Source: SZUA-36 sp963704855
Lineage (GTDB): Bacteria; Pseudomonadota; Gammaproteobacteria; Xanthomonadales; SZUA-36
Reading direction: 5' to 3'
Assembly (NCBI GenBank): GCA_963704855.1
Contig: CAVPHY010000028.1
Span: forward strand, 310,001-374,000
DNA length: 64,000 bases
Shown here: one piece after another, positions 8,023 through 16,506 of the stretch
Position numbering within the stretch: the stretch's first letter is position 1
Layout: the number at the start of each line of letters is the position of its first letter
Program-made: the position numbers and the translations under genes
Notes under the pieces: model-generated
What the model was told of the DNA's origin: nothing
What the model saw: only the letters and a program-made list of their open reading frames with translations
The model's database searches: none

Positions 8023-8633
8023 ATATCGATGATTTGGCATGGGAAAAAATGAACGGGCTGATACCAGCCATCGTCCAGGATGCTTTTGATGGCCGGGTGT
8101 TGATGCAGGGCTATATGAACAAGGATGCGCTCAGGATCACGTTTGAATCGGGCCAGGTGACATTCTGGAGTCGCAGCCGTGAAACACTCTGGACCAAGGG
8201 TGAGACATCCGGTCATTACCTCGACCTGGTTGATATTCACCCCGATTGCGATTCGGATTGCCTGTTGATACGCGCCCGCCAGGAAGGCCCGACCTGCCAC
8301 CTCGGTCTGGATACGTGTTTCGATACCGAAGCGAAGGTGAAGCCTGAACTCGCGTTTCTGGCTGATCTCGAACAGGTGATTGCAAAGCGTGATGAAGAAC
8401 GGCCAGAGGGCAGCTATACGACCTCGTTGCTGGAATCCGGTATCAAGCGCATTGCGCAGAAAGTAGGTGAGGAGGGTGTCGAAACGGCGCTCGCAGCCGC
8501 TGCCGGTGAGGATGATGAGGTGCTCAACGAGTCAGCGGACCTGATTTACCACCTGATGGTGTTGCTACGCAGCCGCCAACTGGACCTGGGTTCCCTGGTC
8601 GAGGTGCTCAAGACCAGGCATGGCGTCGAGTAA
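8019..8633 (+). CDS. hisIE: Bifunctional phosphoribosyl-AMP cyclohydrolase / phosphoribosyl-ATP pyrophosphatase
   Basis: This fused enzyme performs steps two and three of histidine synthesis. Residues 1-110 are the zinc-dependent cyclohydrolase (AFDGRVLMQGYMNKDAL; FWSRSRETLWTKGETSGHYLDL; metal ligands around HPDCDSDCLL and TCHLGLDTCF). Residues 115-204 are the all-alpha pyrophosphatase with GEEGVETALAAAAGEDDEVLNESADLIYH. It is the last gene of the operon; only 8 bp separate its stop from that of the convergent acr3. 204 residues, typical of the gammaproteobacterial fusion. Confidence 0.96.
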   Translation: MNIDDLAWEKMNGLIPAIVQDAFDGRVLMQGYMNKDALRITFESGQVTFWSRSRETLWTKGETSGHYLDLVDIHPDCDSDCLLIRARQEGPTCHLGLDTCFDTEAKVKPELAFLADLEQVIAKRDEERPEGSYTTSLLESGIKRIAQKVGEEGVETALAAAAGEDDEVLNESADLIYHLMVLLRSRQLDLGSLVEVLKTRHGVE

Positions 8634-8641
8634 GTGGCTGC

Positions 8642-9721
8642 CTAATCTCTCCCGGCTTCGTACCAGGGTTTCGTGCGGTTGACGATCCAGACGACCGACA
8701 GCATCACCGGAACCTCTACCAGTACACCGACAACGGTGGCAAGGGCTGCACCGGACTGCAGACCGAACAGGCTGATGGCCGCCGCCACCGCGAGTTCGAA
8801 AAAATTGCTCGCACCGATCAGCGCAGACGGTGCGGCTACGCAATGTTGCACACCCAGTTTTTTGTTGAGCCAGTAGGCCAGCCCGGAATTGAAATAGACC
8901 TGGATCAGGATGGGTATCGCCAGCAACAGGATAATGACCGGTGCCGACAGGATCTGGCTGCCCTGGAAGCCGAACAACAACACCAGGGTAATCAGCAGGG
9001 CAGACAGGGAGACCGGGTGCATCAAGTCAAGTACGCGTTTCAGCCGTGCCTCACCATTTTCGTCCCGCATCAGCCACTTACGCCACAAGCTGGCAACGAT
9101 AACCGGTAGCACGATATACAACACCACCGAAAGCAACAGTGTGTCCCATGGAACGTGAATCGATGATATACCCAGCAGCAGGGCCACGATGGGCGCAAAG
9201 GCGAAGACCATGATCAGGTCATTCAGTGCCACCTGCGACAGCGTAAAGCCCGGATGCCCGTCGCTGAGGTTGCTCCAGACAAAAACCATGGCTGTACACG
9301 GCGCGGCGGCCAGCAGGATCAGGCCGGCGATATAGCTGTCCAGCTGGTCTGTCGGCAGCCAGCCTGCGAACAGGTTACGGATGAAGATCCAGGCGAGCAG
9401 TGCCATCGAAAAGGGTTTCACACCCCAGTTGATGAACAGGGTCACACCAACACCCTTCCAGTGCTGCCTGACTTCGGCGAGCGAGTGGAAGTCGATCTTG
9501 AGCAGCATGGGCAGGATCATCAACCAGATCAAAACCGCAACCGGCAGGTTAACGCTGGCGATTTCCATGGAACCCAGCGATTCAAAAACGCCCGGCAGGA
9601 ACCGGCCCAGCAGGATTCCCACGACAATACAAAGGGCGACCCAGAGACTCAGATAGCGTTCGAAGAAGGGCATTTTCGCTCCACCGGCACGACGCCCGGT
9701 GGATTCACATTGGACGCTCAT
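8642..9721 (-). CDS. acr3: ACR3-family arsenite efflux permease
   Basis: This 359-residue polytopic membrane protein has about ten hydrophobic segments. It carries ACR3/BASS-fold landmarks: the LPVAVLIWLMILPMLLKIDF segment, the FLVWSN-like AAPCTAMVFVWSNLSDG helix with the conserved cysteine, and the GASNFFELAVAAAISLFG motif. ACR3 proteins extrude arsenite across the inner membrane. Its ATG overlaps the stop of arsC by 4 nt, so the two form an operon that reduces arsenate and exports the product. No ArsR repressor is found beside it. Confidence 0.93.
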   Translation of the reverse strand: MSVQCESTGRRAGGAKMPFFERYLSLWVALCIVVGILLGRFLPGVFESLGSMEIASVNLPVAVLIWLMILPMLLKIDFHSLAEVRQHWKGVGVTLFINWGVKPFSMALLAWIFIRNLFAGWLPTDQLDSYIAGLILLAAAPCTAMVFVWSNLSDGHPGFTLSQVALNDLIMVFAFAPIVALLLGISSIHVPWDTLLLSVVLYIVLPVIVASLWRKWLMRDENGEARLKRVLDLMHPVSLSALLITLVLLFGFQGSQILSAPVIILLLAIPILIQVYFNSGLAYWLNKKLGVQHCVAAPSALIGASNFFELAVAAAISLFGLQSGAALATVVGVLVEVPVMLSVVWIVNRTKPWYEAGRD

Positions 9722-10146
9722 CCACCGGCTTCCTTCACCAGTGTTTTGAGCAGTTCACGCACCCTGTTCTCAATGTCATCCCGGGTTGCCCGGAACTCGT
9801 CCATGATTTCGGTTTCGGTGCCGGTGGCTTTGGCGGGATCGGTCAGGGGCCAGTGGATTTTTCTAATACCCGGGGGTAACACCGGGCATTGCTCATCGGC
9901 ATGACCGCAGACGGTGACCACCACATCCGCCGAGTTCAGCATCCTGTTATTGACGATGGTGGATTCCTGGCCGGAAATATCGATACCGGCCTCCTGCATT
10001 ATGCTGATGGCGCGCGGGTTCTTGCCATGTGCTTCGATACCGGCAGACTGGACTTTGACCCGGTCGTTGCCCAAAGCCCGTGTCCAGCCTTCAGCTATCT
10101 GCGAACGGCAGGAGTTTCCGGTGCATAAATAGAGGATGTTGAGCAT
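9718..10146 (-). CDS. arsC: Arsenate reductase, LMW-phosphatase/thioredoxin-coupled type
   Basis: The protein (142 residues from the ATG at 10146) has the low-molecular-weight phosphatase P-loop with nucleophile cysteine, LCTGNSCRSQIAEG. Further cysteines in VTVCGHADEQCPVLPP could serve a disulfide cascade, and the aspartate motif HWPLTDPAKATG follows. It would reduce arsenate to arsenite for export by Acr3. The frame extends 9 codons upstream to 10173, but MLNILYLCTGNSC is the normal family start. First gene of a two-gene operon. Confidence 0.92.
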   Translation of the reverse strand: MLNILYLCTGNSCRSQIAEGWTRALGNDRVKVQSAGIEAHGKNPRAISIMQEAGIDISGQESTIVNNRMLNSADVVVTVCGHADEQCPVLPPGIRKIHWPLTDPAKATGTETEIMDEFRATRDDIENRVRELLKTLVKEAGG

Positions 10147-10245
10147 GTGCCCAATGTAGTTGAAAACACGCACTCATTCAATGCGCTCAGCAAAAATCAG
10201 TAACAGTTTTGGTTGTGTTCAGGCGGCTTGAGCTTTGTCAGCTGT

Positions 10246-10440
10246 TCAGCTAATTGGGAACTTAAGCTCGGAAGCATGGGTTTGCGTGTTTGGGATCATG
10301 TCCGAGGTGATATCTGCAATGACGTTGGCATCTGGTGCGGGTGCGCTGATCAGGAAAAAACAGACGGTGAGAAGCACGGCGGCTTTTACGTGATTTTTAC
10401 CTTTCAGACTCAGGACTTGGATGGCTTGATCAAAGCTCAT
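10246..10440 (-). CDS. Possible small exported protein (64 residues)
   Basis: An open frame from ATG 10440 encodes a short protein with one strong hydrophobic segment (HVKAAVLLTVCFFLISAPAPDA), resembling a signal peptide or single membrane span, followed by a short polar tail. The ribosome site is weak (GAGA about 6 nt upstream). I recognise no family. It lies in a 536-bp gap between arsC and the next plus-strand gene, where no stronger frame exists. It could be a spurious frame. Confidence 0.25.
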   Translation of the reverse strand: MSFDQAIQVLSLKGKNHVKAAVLLTVCFFLISAPAPDANVIADITSDMIPNTQTHASELKFPIS

Positions 10441-10682
10441 AGTATTCTCGAATCTCGCGTTAACTTTTGAACGGGCTGCTATCATGCGCGAATCAGGGGT
10501 AAAAATAAACGGAATTCGGGGGTTATTTACAATCTGACACAATTCGGTCAGCCAGGTTTTGTATGGAATAGGTGCTTTTCCTGCCTGACCTCAAAAAAAT
10601 GAACTGCTGTGAGATTTGTAAGATAATTGACGGGATGTGTGTGTCGCTGCTTTGCTCCAAAGGTGGATAAGAAGGAAAAGCA

Positions 10683-11420
10683 ATGAATATAGGCATAACC
10701 AGGTTCCGGCATCTAATTTTGCCAGCACTTTTACTGACCCATTCTGTTTTCGGCGCGAATGAATTTTCCGAGGACTTCGATTCGATGAGTTTGCCCGCTA
10801 CGCTGGAGCAATCCAGTTGCTGTGCGTCGGTATCGTTTACCACTGGTGCCGCTGTTTTTCCAGGTATCGGTGATAATGGAAGAGTCTTTCTTCGTAGCAT
10901 TGAGGATGATTTTCATGCGAGCAACTTTGTCTTCGAAATCACCGTTACGGTGTCAACCGGTTTTGGCGGAGCAGGCGCTGCATTTATTGGGTTGGGTCGT
11001 GGAGAACCGTCCGGTAACTTCTACAATGAGCCGCGAGACGGGCCACACCTGTATCTGCGTGTGTTCGCCGACGACGCCCCCTGGAATGGGGCCGTTTCGG
11101 TGGTCGATGATGCGCAAGATGTTTTCGAAAGCGCAGTGAGTGTGGCAGGCGAGGGCACCCATCGTATCAGGGTGAGTTGGAATGACGAAGCCGGGGAAGT
11201 GACCTTTCAGATTCACCAGGACTATACGGAAGGCAGCTTTGTCGCCAGCACCACCATTGGCCCCTTCAACGGCAGCGATAACGGTTTCACCGCTGCAGAT
11301 TCGCGGATCTTTTTTGGCGGCGCCAGCGGGATCACTTTTGACGACCTGTCGGTAACTTTACCCAGGGATAACAACATCTTTGTCGATGGCTTTGAGGACG
11401 CGGTCGCCGAAGAACCGTGA
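10683..11420 (+). CDS. Secreted protein of unknown function with C-terminal GFE motif
   Basis: A good ribosome site (AAGGA, 7 nt upstream) precedes ATG 10683. Residues 1-24 form a signal peptide ending near SVFGA. The remaining 220 residues are beta-rich and acidic, with a concanavalin/LamG-like look (FVFEITVTVSTGF...RIRVSWNDEAGEVTFQIHQDY...ITFDDLSVTLP); this fold is a guess. The C-terminus reads NNIFVDGFED, a motif shared with two other exported proteins in the window (19705-22548 and 37078-41664). The stop codon falls within an inverted-repeat arm. Function unknown. Confidence 0.8.
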   Translation: MNIGITRFRHLILPALLLTHSVFGANEFSEDFDSMSLPATLEQSSCCASVSFTTGAAVFPGIGDNGRVFLRSIEDDFHASNFVFEITVTVSTGFGGAGAAFIGLGRGEPSGNFYNEPRDGPHLYLRVFADDAPWNGAVSVVDDAQDVFESAVSVAGEGTHRIRVSWNDEAGEVTFQIHQDYTEGSFVASTTIGPFNGSDNGFTAADSRIFFGGASGITFDDLSVTLPRDNNIFVDGFEDAVAEEP

Positions 11421-11466
11421 CACCATATTATGGGTGTCCGCGTTCTGCGCTTATACTTCACGGTTC
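11412..11466. repeat. Nested inverted repeat between the secreted-protein gene and rarA
   Basis: GAACCGTGA (11412-11420) pairs perfectly with TCACGGTTC (11458-11466). Inside, GACACC and GGTGTC form a second hairpin around an AT-rich loop. The outer arm holds the upstream gene's stop codon. There is no T-run, so it is a weak terminator at best; an RNA-stability element or mobile palindrome is possible. Confidence 0.6.
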
Positions 11467-11489
11467 AAAATGATGGGCAATACAGGACT

Positions 11490-12833
11490 ATGAGCAACTT
11501 TTGCTTAGACTTTTCTACCGATGAAGATTTTCGCCCACTGGCGGCTCGAATGCGTCCTGTCACTGTGGATCAGTTTTGTGGTCAGCAGCATATACTTGGC
11601 CCGAATAAGCCACTGCGCCGGGCATTGGAAGCTGGCCATATTCATTCCATGATTTTATGGGGACCACCCGGAACCGGTAAAACGACACTTGCCGAAGTGG
11701 CTGCAAATTACGCCAATGCTGAAGTGGAACGAATTTCCGCGGTAACCTCTGGTGTGAAAGATATCCGTCTTGCGATTGAAAAAGCCCGCGAACATAAACT
11801 ATCTGGCCGTAAAACCATCTTGTTTGTAGACGAGGTGCACCGCTTTAATAAAAGCCAGCAAGACGCCTTCTTGCCTCATATCGAAGATGGTACCGTCACC
11901 TTTATTGGTGCGACCACTGAAAACCCGTCTTTTGAGCTAAACAATGCCTTATTGTCCCGGGCACGGGTTTATAAACTAACCTCATTGGGCCCGGCTGATA
12001 TTCTGCATGTGTTAAATCAGGCCATTGCGGATTCCGAACGTGGTTTGGGTAACATCGCAGCGACATTTGAAGAAAACACCCTGGACAGGCTCGTTGATCT
12101 CGTCAATGGTGATGCTCGGGTGGCTCTGAACTACCTGGAGCTTATCTATGATCTAGCAGAAGAGAACGACCATGGTGTGAAAGTTATTACACTGGCGTTA
12201 TTGGCTGAGGTTGCCGGTGAAAAAGTAGCCCGTTTCGATAATAAGGGGGACATGTGGTACGACCTGATTTCAGCTGTGCATAAATCAATTCGTGGTTCTA
12301 ACCCTGACGCGGCACTCTATTGGTCGGCTCGAATGATTGCCGCTGGCTGCGATCCTTTGTATATCGTACGCCGTTTGTTGGCGATCGCTTCAGAAGATAT
12401 TGGTAATGCCGACCCAAGAGCGATGCAGATCGCGATCTCAGCATGGGATTGCTTTACCCGAATAGGGCCCGCTGAAGGTGAGCGTGCCATTGCACAGGCG
12501 GTTGTTTATTTGGCCTGCGCACCGAAAAGTAATGCTGTTTATAACGCCTGGAAGCAAGCGCTTGCCGATGCGCACAGCCTACCTGACTATGACGTGCCGC
12601 TGCACTTACGTAATGCACCAACGAGTTTGATGAAAGATTTAGGCTATGGTGTTGAGTATCGATACGCGCATGATGAGCCAGAGGCTTATGCTGCCGGGGA
12701 GAATTATCTGCCACCTGAAATGGCGCAAACTCGTTACTATCAGCCCAGCAATCGCGGTTTAGAAGGGAAAATTCGTGACAAACTGGAGTATTTGGCTGGT
12801 TTAGATGCAAAAAGCCCACGAAAGCGCTATTAA
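11490..12833 (+). CDS. rarA: Replication-associated recombination protein A (RarA/MgsA AAA+ ATPase)
   Basis: RarA is a clamp-loader-like AAA+ ATPase acting at stalled replication forks. The protein has the Walker A motif GPPGTGKTT, Walker B LFVDEVHRFNKSQQDAFLPH, the sensor GATTENPSFELN and the arginine finger region ALLSRARV, followed by the tetramerisation domain with RMIAAGCDPLYIVRRLL. I chose ATG 11490 (MSNFCLDFSTDEDF, 447 residues, AGGA just upstream); the frame extends 20 codons further but those residues are not RarA-like. By eye the gene is clearly AT-richer, with different codon use from its neighbours, which suggests a different history. Confidence 0.95.
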   Translation: MSNFCLDFSTDEDFRPLAARMRPVTVDQFCGQQHILGPNKPLRRALEAGHIHSMILWGPPGTGKTTLAEVAANYANAEVERISAVTSGVKDIRLAIEKAREHKLSGRKTILFVDEVHRFNKSQQDAFLPHIEDGTVTFIGATTENPSFELNNALLSRARVYKLTSLGPADILHVLNQAIADSERGLGNIAATFEENTLDRLVDLVNGDARVALNYLELIYDLAEENDHGVKVITLALLAEVAGEKVARFDNKGDMWYDLISAVHKSIRGSNPDAALYWSARMIAAGCDPLYIVRRLLAIASEDIGNADPRAMQIAISAWDCFTRIGPAEGERAIAQAVVYLACAPKSNAVYNAWKQALADAHSLPDYDVPLHLRNAPTSLMKDLGYGVEYRYAHDEPEAYAAGENYLPPEMAQTRYYQPSNRGLEGKIRDKLEYLAGLDAKSPRKRY

Positions 12834-12963
12834 CAAAAGGATACTTACACGAAGACGAGCATGCCTGAGATGCTCACTGAACGAAGTCTGGCATTTGAAA
12901 CATTGATGCGGCAAACCGCCAGGCTAATTTCCATGAATAGAAGTAGGAGCCGACTGGGTCAGA

Positions 12964-14289
12964 TTACGGGGCAATTACAATCAACTCAGTCTGCCGCCCG
13001 TCAATGTAATTAACCCCGGTTTTATCAAAATACGCATCCTCTTCCAGCATGATCCGAATCTCCTTGTCCCACTCCTGACTGAAAGTCGCGGCGTTGAGTT
13101 CGATCGAATAAGCGGTCTCAAGACGCAGTGGGTAGTCTCCGGTATGTGGTACACCCTCTTGTGAGTCCCACATGCCGAGCGTGGTGCCTGCGCCGTGGCC
13201 GTGATAACCGATGGGATGGGAGTAGATAGCCGGTGTGATGCCTTCGGCGATGGCCTGCTCACGGGATTGCTTCAGTATCTCGTTACCCGTCTTGCCTTCC
13301 TCAAAATTGGCGGTAAAAATATCCTGTAATCTGTTGGCTTTTTTCAGTGCGTCTTTGAGAAATTCGGGCGCATCGGTTTCACCGTCCTTCAGTACATAGG
13401 CATGCTGTTGCGTATCCGTGTTGAGGCGCAGATAGGTGATTCCGAAATCGACATGTAACAGGTCGCCCTGTTGAATGATGCTCTCTTCCGGTCGCTTGGA
13501 AAAGGCTTCAAGATGATCAAATTTTTCCGCATTCTGACGCTGTATGGATACCGTTGGATGGAACCAGGTCGTCAATTTCAAATCGCGTATCCTTTCGCGA
13601 TACCACCAGACCACGTCATCGGTGGTGGTGATACCCGGTTGAATAACTGCTGAAGAGAATCCTTCGGCAATAATCTCGTGTGCCAGGCGGCAAATGCCCG
13701 GATAAAGGGCCATTTCCTGATGCGTGCGGGTTTCCAACCAGGCTACACCCAGTTTTTCGGCAGAGACGACGCGCTGCTGATAAATCTGTGGCAGGCTTTC
13801 CATAAATTGGCGTAAATCTGTCGCCACGATACCATCTGCTAAACCCCAGTGGTCGGACTGGTTAACTCCAATTTTTTCCGGTTGGCGCTCGACGATAATC
13901 TCCGCTAACCGCTTCCACTGATCTGGCTGCTTTTCGGAATCCCAGGCACGCTTGAATGCCGTACCCACATCATACCGGGCAACCGCCAGGGTCTCGATCT
14001 CCTTGCCGGGCCCGGGATCATACATAACCAGTATCGTACGGCGTCTCGCTGCCAGCCAGGTGGCGGGAAGCAGTGTGCTGATGATGGGGTCCTCGTTATA
14101 TTCACGTGACATAACCACCCACATATCGAAACCTTCCCGACGCATTAGTCCAGGTAGTGTGGTTTTGAGTTTATCTTCCAACAGGCGGTCGATCACAATT
14201 GCCCTGTCCCGCATAGAAAGTATTTCCGCAGCCTGGGCGAATGCGCTTATGGATATCATCAGGGTCATGAAAATGACAAGAAATTTCAT
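12964..14289 (-). CDS. Secreted M24-family metallopeptidase (Xaa-Pro aminopeptidase-like)
   Basis: The 441-residue protein starts with a signal peptide (MKFLVIFMTLMISISAFAQA), so it is exported. The C-terminal half is a pita-bread M24 domain with the expected metal ligands: aspartates in LHVDFGITYLRLNTD, histidine in YSHPIGYHGHGAG, and glutamates in TAYSIELN and IMLEEDAYF. The N-terminal half is the creatinase-like domain. It probably trims peptides in the periplasm. No operon partner: rarA converges upstream and the LRR gene lies on the other side of a 174-bp gap. Confidence 0.9.
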   Translation of the reverse strand: MKFLVIFMTLMISISAFAQAAEILSMRDRAIVIDRLLEDKLKTTLPGLMRREGFDMWVVMSREYNEDPIISTLLPATWLAARRRTILVMYDPGPGKEIETLAVARYDVGTAFKRAWDSEKQPDQWKRLAEIIVERQPEKIGVNQSDHWGLADGIVATDLRQFMESLPQIYQQRVVSAEKLGVAWLETRTHQEMALYPGICRLAHEIIAEGFSSAVIQPGITTTDDVVWWYRERIRDLKLTTWFHPTVSIQRQNAEKFDHLEAFSKRPEESIIQQGDLLHVDFGITYLRLNTDTQQHAYVLKDGETDAPEFLKDALKKANRLQDIFTANFEEGKTGNEILKQSREQAIAEGITPAIYSHPIGYHGHGAGTTLGMWDSQEGVPHTGDYPLRLETAYSIELNAATFSQEWDKEIRIMLEEDAYFDKTGVNYIDGRQTELIVIAP

Positions 14290-14436
14290 TGTTTAGTGGC
14301 TTCCGGTCGGCGTGGTCAGGTAATTACAGGTACTCTTTTTGTTCAAGGAATAGTGAATGAAATCTCCGGTAGCGTCCACCGTTGGTCACTCAAGGCCCTC
14401 CACGGCATTTGCGGCTCCGGTGCATCCATGCACAAT

Positions 14437-14469
14437 GGAATCGAACCACCGACACGTGGATTTTCAATC
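14437..14469 (-). pseudogene. tRNA-Phe fragment (anticodon loop to T-arm)
   Basis: On the minus strand, 33 nt match the interior of tRNA-Phe. They comprise the anticodon loop TTGAAAA with GAA, the 3' side of its stem (TCCAC), a variable loop CGTGTC, then GGTGGTTCGATTCC, i.e. the T-stem and loop. The 5' half, acceptor stem and CCA are absent, so this is not a functional tRNA. The fragment overlaps the last codon and stop of the LRR gene. Such pieces are typical of attachment-site remnants left by integrating elements. Confidence 0.7.
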
Positions 14470-15762
14470 TGCGCCAAGCATCTCACACAGTGCAGTATTG
14501 TCGTTGGCAACACGTCTGATGGGTACCGTTCCCTGCCGGTTGATGGATGGAATGTCGTATTCCGCCGTGCCCGAATTGCAGCTGGTAAAAGTAAGTATGA
14601 TCGTGCCATCAGAACCGGGTGGATCGGTACGCTGGATTTCGGTGGCAGTATCAAAAAGACCACCGGAGGTCATTTCGATATCCATGATTACCTGGTTATC
14701 CACGATCGGGCCAACAGCGGTTAACCAGCGGTGGCCTGGATCTCCGAGGTTGGCGGTCGCATCGACGGGCGGCAACCCGGTATCGTAGGTAAACCATGCC
14801 AGCGATGCGGCGCCGAGGTCAGGGAATACGGTGATGAAAAACCCCTGGCCGCTGGTGAGGGGGTTATACCAGGCGTCATTGAGACCGGCGTTGAGCCTTG
14901 ATGCGTTGGTTGATGCAAGTATTTCCCCGATCGAATTACAAGCGGCCAGGTTTCCGCCGATGACAACTTCGCCACCGACGTCGGGAATTGCAGCGCCGCC
15001 CGGCCCCGGTTCCGCATCATCCCACGGGTCGACCAATCGCAACATACCCTTGCAATCACTCAGTGCTTCGTTGTTGTTGATAATCACAACGGCATTGCCG
15101 CTGCCCAACATGCCCACGCTGGTGACGGCGGACAAACCGTCCAGGTTGGTCAGGGCAGGGTTGTTCTCGATATGCAGGAATCTTTGATCAGCCATTTCGG
15201 ATCCGGCCACGCTGGTGAGAGAGGACAAACCATCCACATCGGTCAAATGAGTGTTATCCCGGATGACCAGGCTTCCTCCAACCACCGCGAGCTCAGCCAG
15301 GCCATCGATGTGGGTCAGCGCGTCATTCTCAAAAATTGCCAGCAGGTGGCCCACCCACGTGAGTGCCGACAATCCATCAAGACTTGTCAGGCTGTCATTG
15401 TTCTGAATCCACAGGTTCCTGGTCACGCGGGTCAATGCGGAGAGACCCGCAATATTGTTCAGGGCCGGGTTGTTCTGGATATACAGGCTGCTTCCCGTAC
15501 CGGTGAGGGCGGACAGACCGTCCAGGTTTGTTATATCAGCGCCTTCAACATAAAGGCTCAAGACATGATCGCAAGGCCCATAGGTATCCTGGAAATTGTC
15601 AACCGCTGCCTGGGTTTGCAGGGTCATGCTCAGCGGGCTACAGTCCACCGCCCATAGTGGTGAACAAAGCGTGGTGAGAGTCAGGAGCAGGAGCGCGGAT
15701 ATGAGAACCGGCCTGGCGGGTGATTTACGCCACGTTTGATGAAGGTGCCGCAGGCTGTTCAT
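14464..15762 (-). CDS. Secreted leucine-rich-repeat (receptor L-domain-like) protein
   Basis: The 432-residue protein has an N-terminal signal peptide (hydrophobic stretch ending SPLWA) and then six to seven LRR-like repeats of 22-24 residues with the pattern LYIQNNPALNNIAGLSALT, LWIQNNDSLTSLDGLSALT and similar, as in receptor L-domain proteins. Residues 290-432 form a second beta-rich domain beginning LNAGLNDAWYNPLTSGQGFF with AWFTYDT, which I recognise from exported proteins of related bacteria but cannot name. It is probably a surface or periplasmic recognition protein. Its 3' end runs into a tRNA-Phe fragment, and an FNR-type promoter precedes it. Confidence 0.85.
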   Translation of the reverse strand: MNSLRHLHQTWRKSPARPVLISALLLLTLTTLCSPLWAVDCSPLSMTLQTQAAVDNFQDTYGPCDHVLSLYVEGADITNLDGLSALTGTGSSLYIQNNPALNNIAGLSALTRVTRNLWIQNNDSLTSLDGLSALTWVGHLLAIFENDALTHIDGLAELAVVGGSLVIRDNTHLTDVDGLSSLTSVAGSEMADQRFLHIENNPALTNLDGLSAVTSVGMLGSGNAVVIINNNEALSDCKGMLRLVDPWDDAEPGPGGAAIPDVGGEVVIGGNLAACNSIGEILASTNASRLNAGLNDAWYNPLTSGQGFFITVFPDLGAASLAWFTYDTGLPPVDATANLGDPGHRWLTAVGPIVDNQVIMDIEMTSGGLFDTATEIQRTDPPGSDGTIILTFTSCNSGTAEYDIPSINRQGTVPIRRVANDNTALCEMLGAD

Positions 15763-15818
15763 CGTTTCTGTTACGCTGGCACAAACAAGTTCTTTCCAAA
15801 ACGGAAATCTACTTTTCC

Positions 15819-15860
15819 ATACTACCTGAGGCTGTTCTTTAAAATGTTGATCTGTATCAA
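15819..15860 (-). promoter_or_regulatory. Class II FNR/Anr-type promoter of the LRR gene
   Basis: On the minus strand TTGATACAGATCAA (15847-15860) fits the TTGAT-N4-ATCAA consensus perfectly. It is followed by 22 nt and then TAGTAT (15824-15819) as the -10 element. This spacing centres the box at -41.5, the class II arrangement. The LRR gene starts 57 nt further on. An identical layout precedes two other exported-protein genes in the window. Confidence 0.65.
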
Positions 15861-15897
15861 CAGAAACACGGCCGCGCCGGTCGCGGCTAACGGCCCA

Positions 15898-16506
15898 TCA
15901 GGGGGTGGGTTCGGGTTCGCTCAGTTTTTGCACAGAATTTAGGATGGCTTCTGCTATTTGTGCCAGCAAACCCTGGATTTGTTCAACGGTATGCGCGTAG
16001 CCATCACGGTCAAGATCACGCTTAAAATTGAAATCGGCAAATACCTGGGGGTTCGGATCATGCGCTGAAATCAATTGATAGCGGCCAGTCGCGACCACTT
16101 CACCCTTGTCCGTGGCCTGCAGACTGTCAATTCGTAATCGCAGTCTGTAGTCCGTCCGGGCCACCCAATCCATGCTTTTCAGGTAGTACGAATAATCATC
16201 CGACTGACGTTGCAGTTCTCTCACCAGTGCCTTTGGCAACGCCAGTTCGAGACTTTCTGCCCAGAGGTTGCTCCTGGAAACCCGCAACTGGTTATCGCCC
16301 GACTGGATGATCATACCCGATTGCTGGAGGTATTCCGCCAAATCCACCCTTTCGATGACCAGGGCTGGTTTGTTTGTGCGTTGCACGACTTCATCCGCTG
16401 CAGATACCGGCGGGACCAGGGCGTAATAGCTGATGACCACGGGTTCCGACGAACAGGCTCCGAGGCCTGCAATAAACAGCAGAGCGGCGAAGGGTTTCAT
16501 TTTCAT
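15898..16506 (-). CDS. pqiC: PqiC-like outer-membrane lipoprotein
   Basis: The N-terminus MKMKPFAALLFIAGLGAC contains a lipobox (LGAC), so the mature protein is a lipid-anchored lipoprotein. The rest matches the ABC-type transport auxiliary lipoprotein family: YYALVPP near the start, LVIERVDLAEYLQQSGMIIQ, LWAESLELALPKALVREL. In the Pqi system it is the outer-membrane partner of the PqiB MCE tunnel. Its ATG overlaps the pqiB stop by 4 nt. 202 residues, family-typical. It is the last gene of the pqi operon. Confidence 0.9.
   Translation of the reverse strand: MKMKPFAALLFIAGLGACSSEPVVISYYALVPPVSAADEVVQRTNKPALVIERVDLAEYLQQSGMIIQSGDNQLRVSRSNLWAESLELALPKALVRELQRQSDDYSYYLKSMDWVARTDYRLRLRIDSLQATDKGEVVATGRYQLISAHDPNPQVFADFNFKRDLDRDGYAHTVEQIQGLLAQIAEAILNSVQKLSEPEPTP

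Noticed and set aside
9254..9904. 216-codon plus-strand frame opposite acr3/arsC
   Set aside because: Both genes on the minus strand have intact motifs; the opposite frame is low-complexity and unrecognised.
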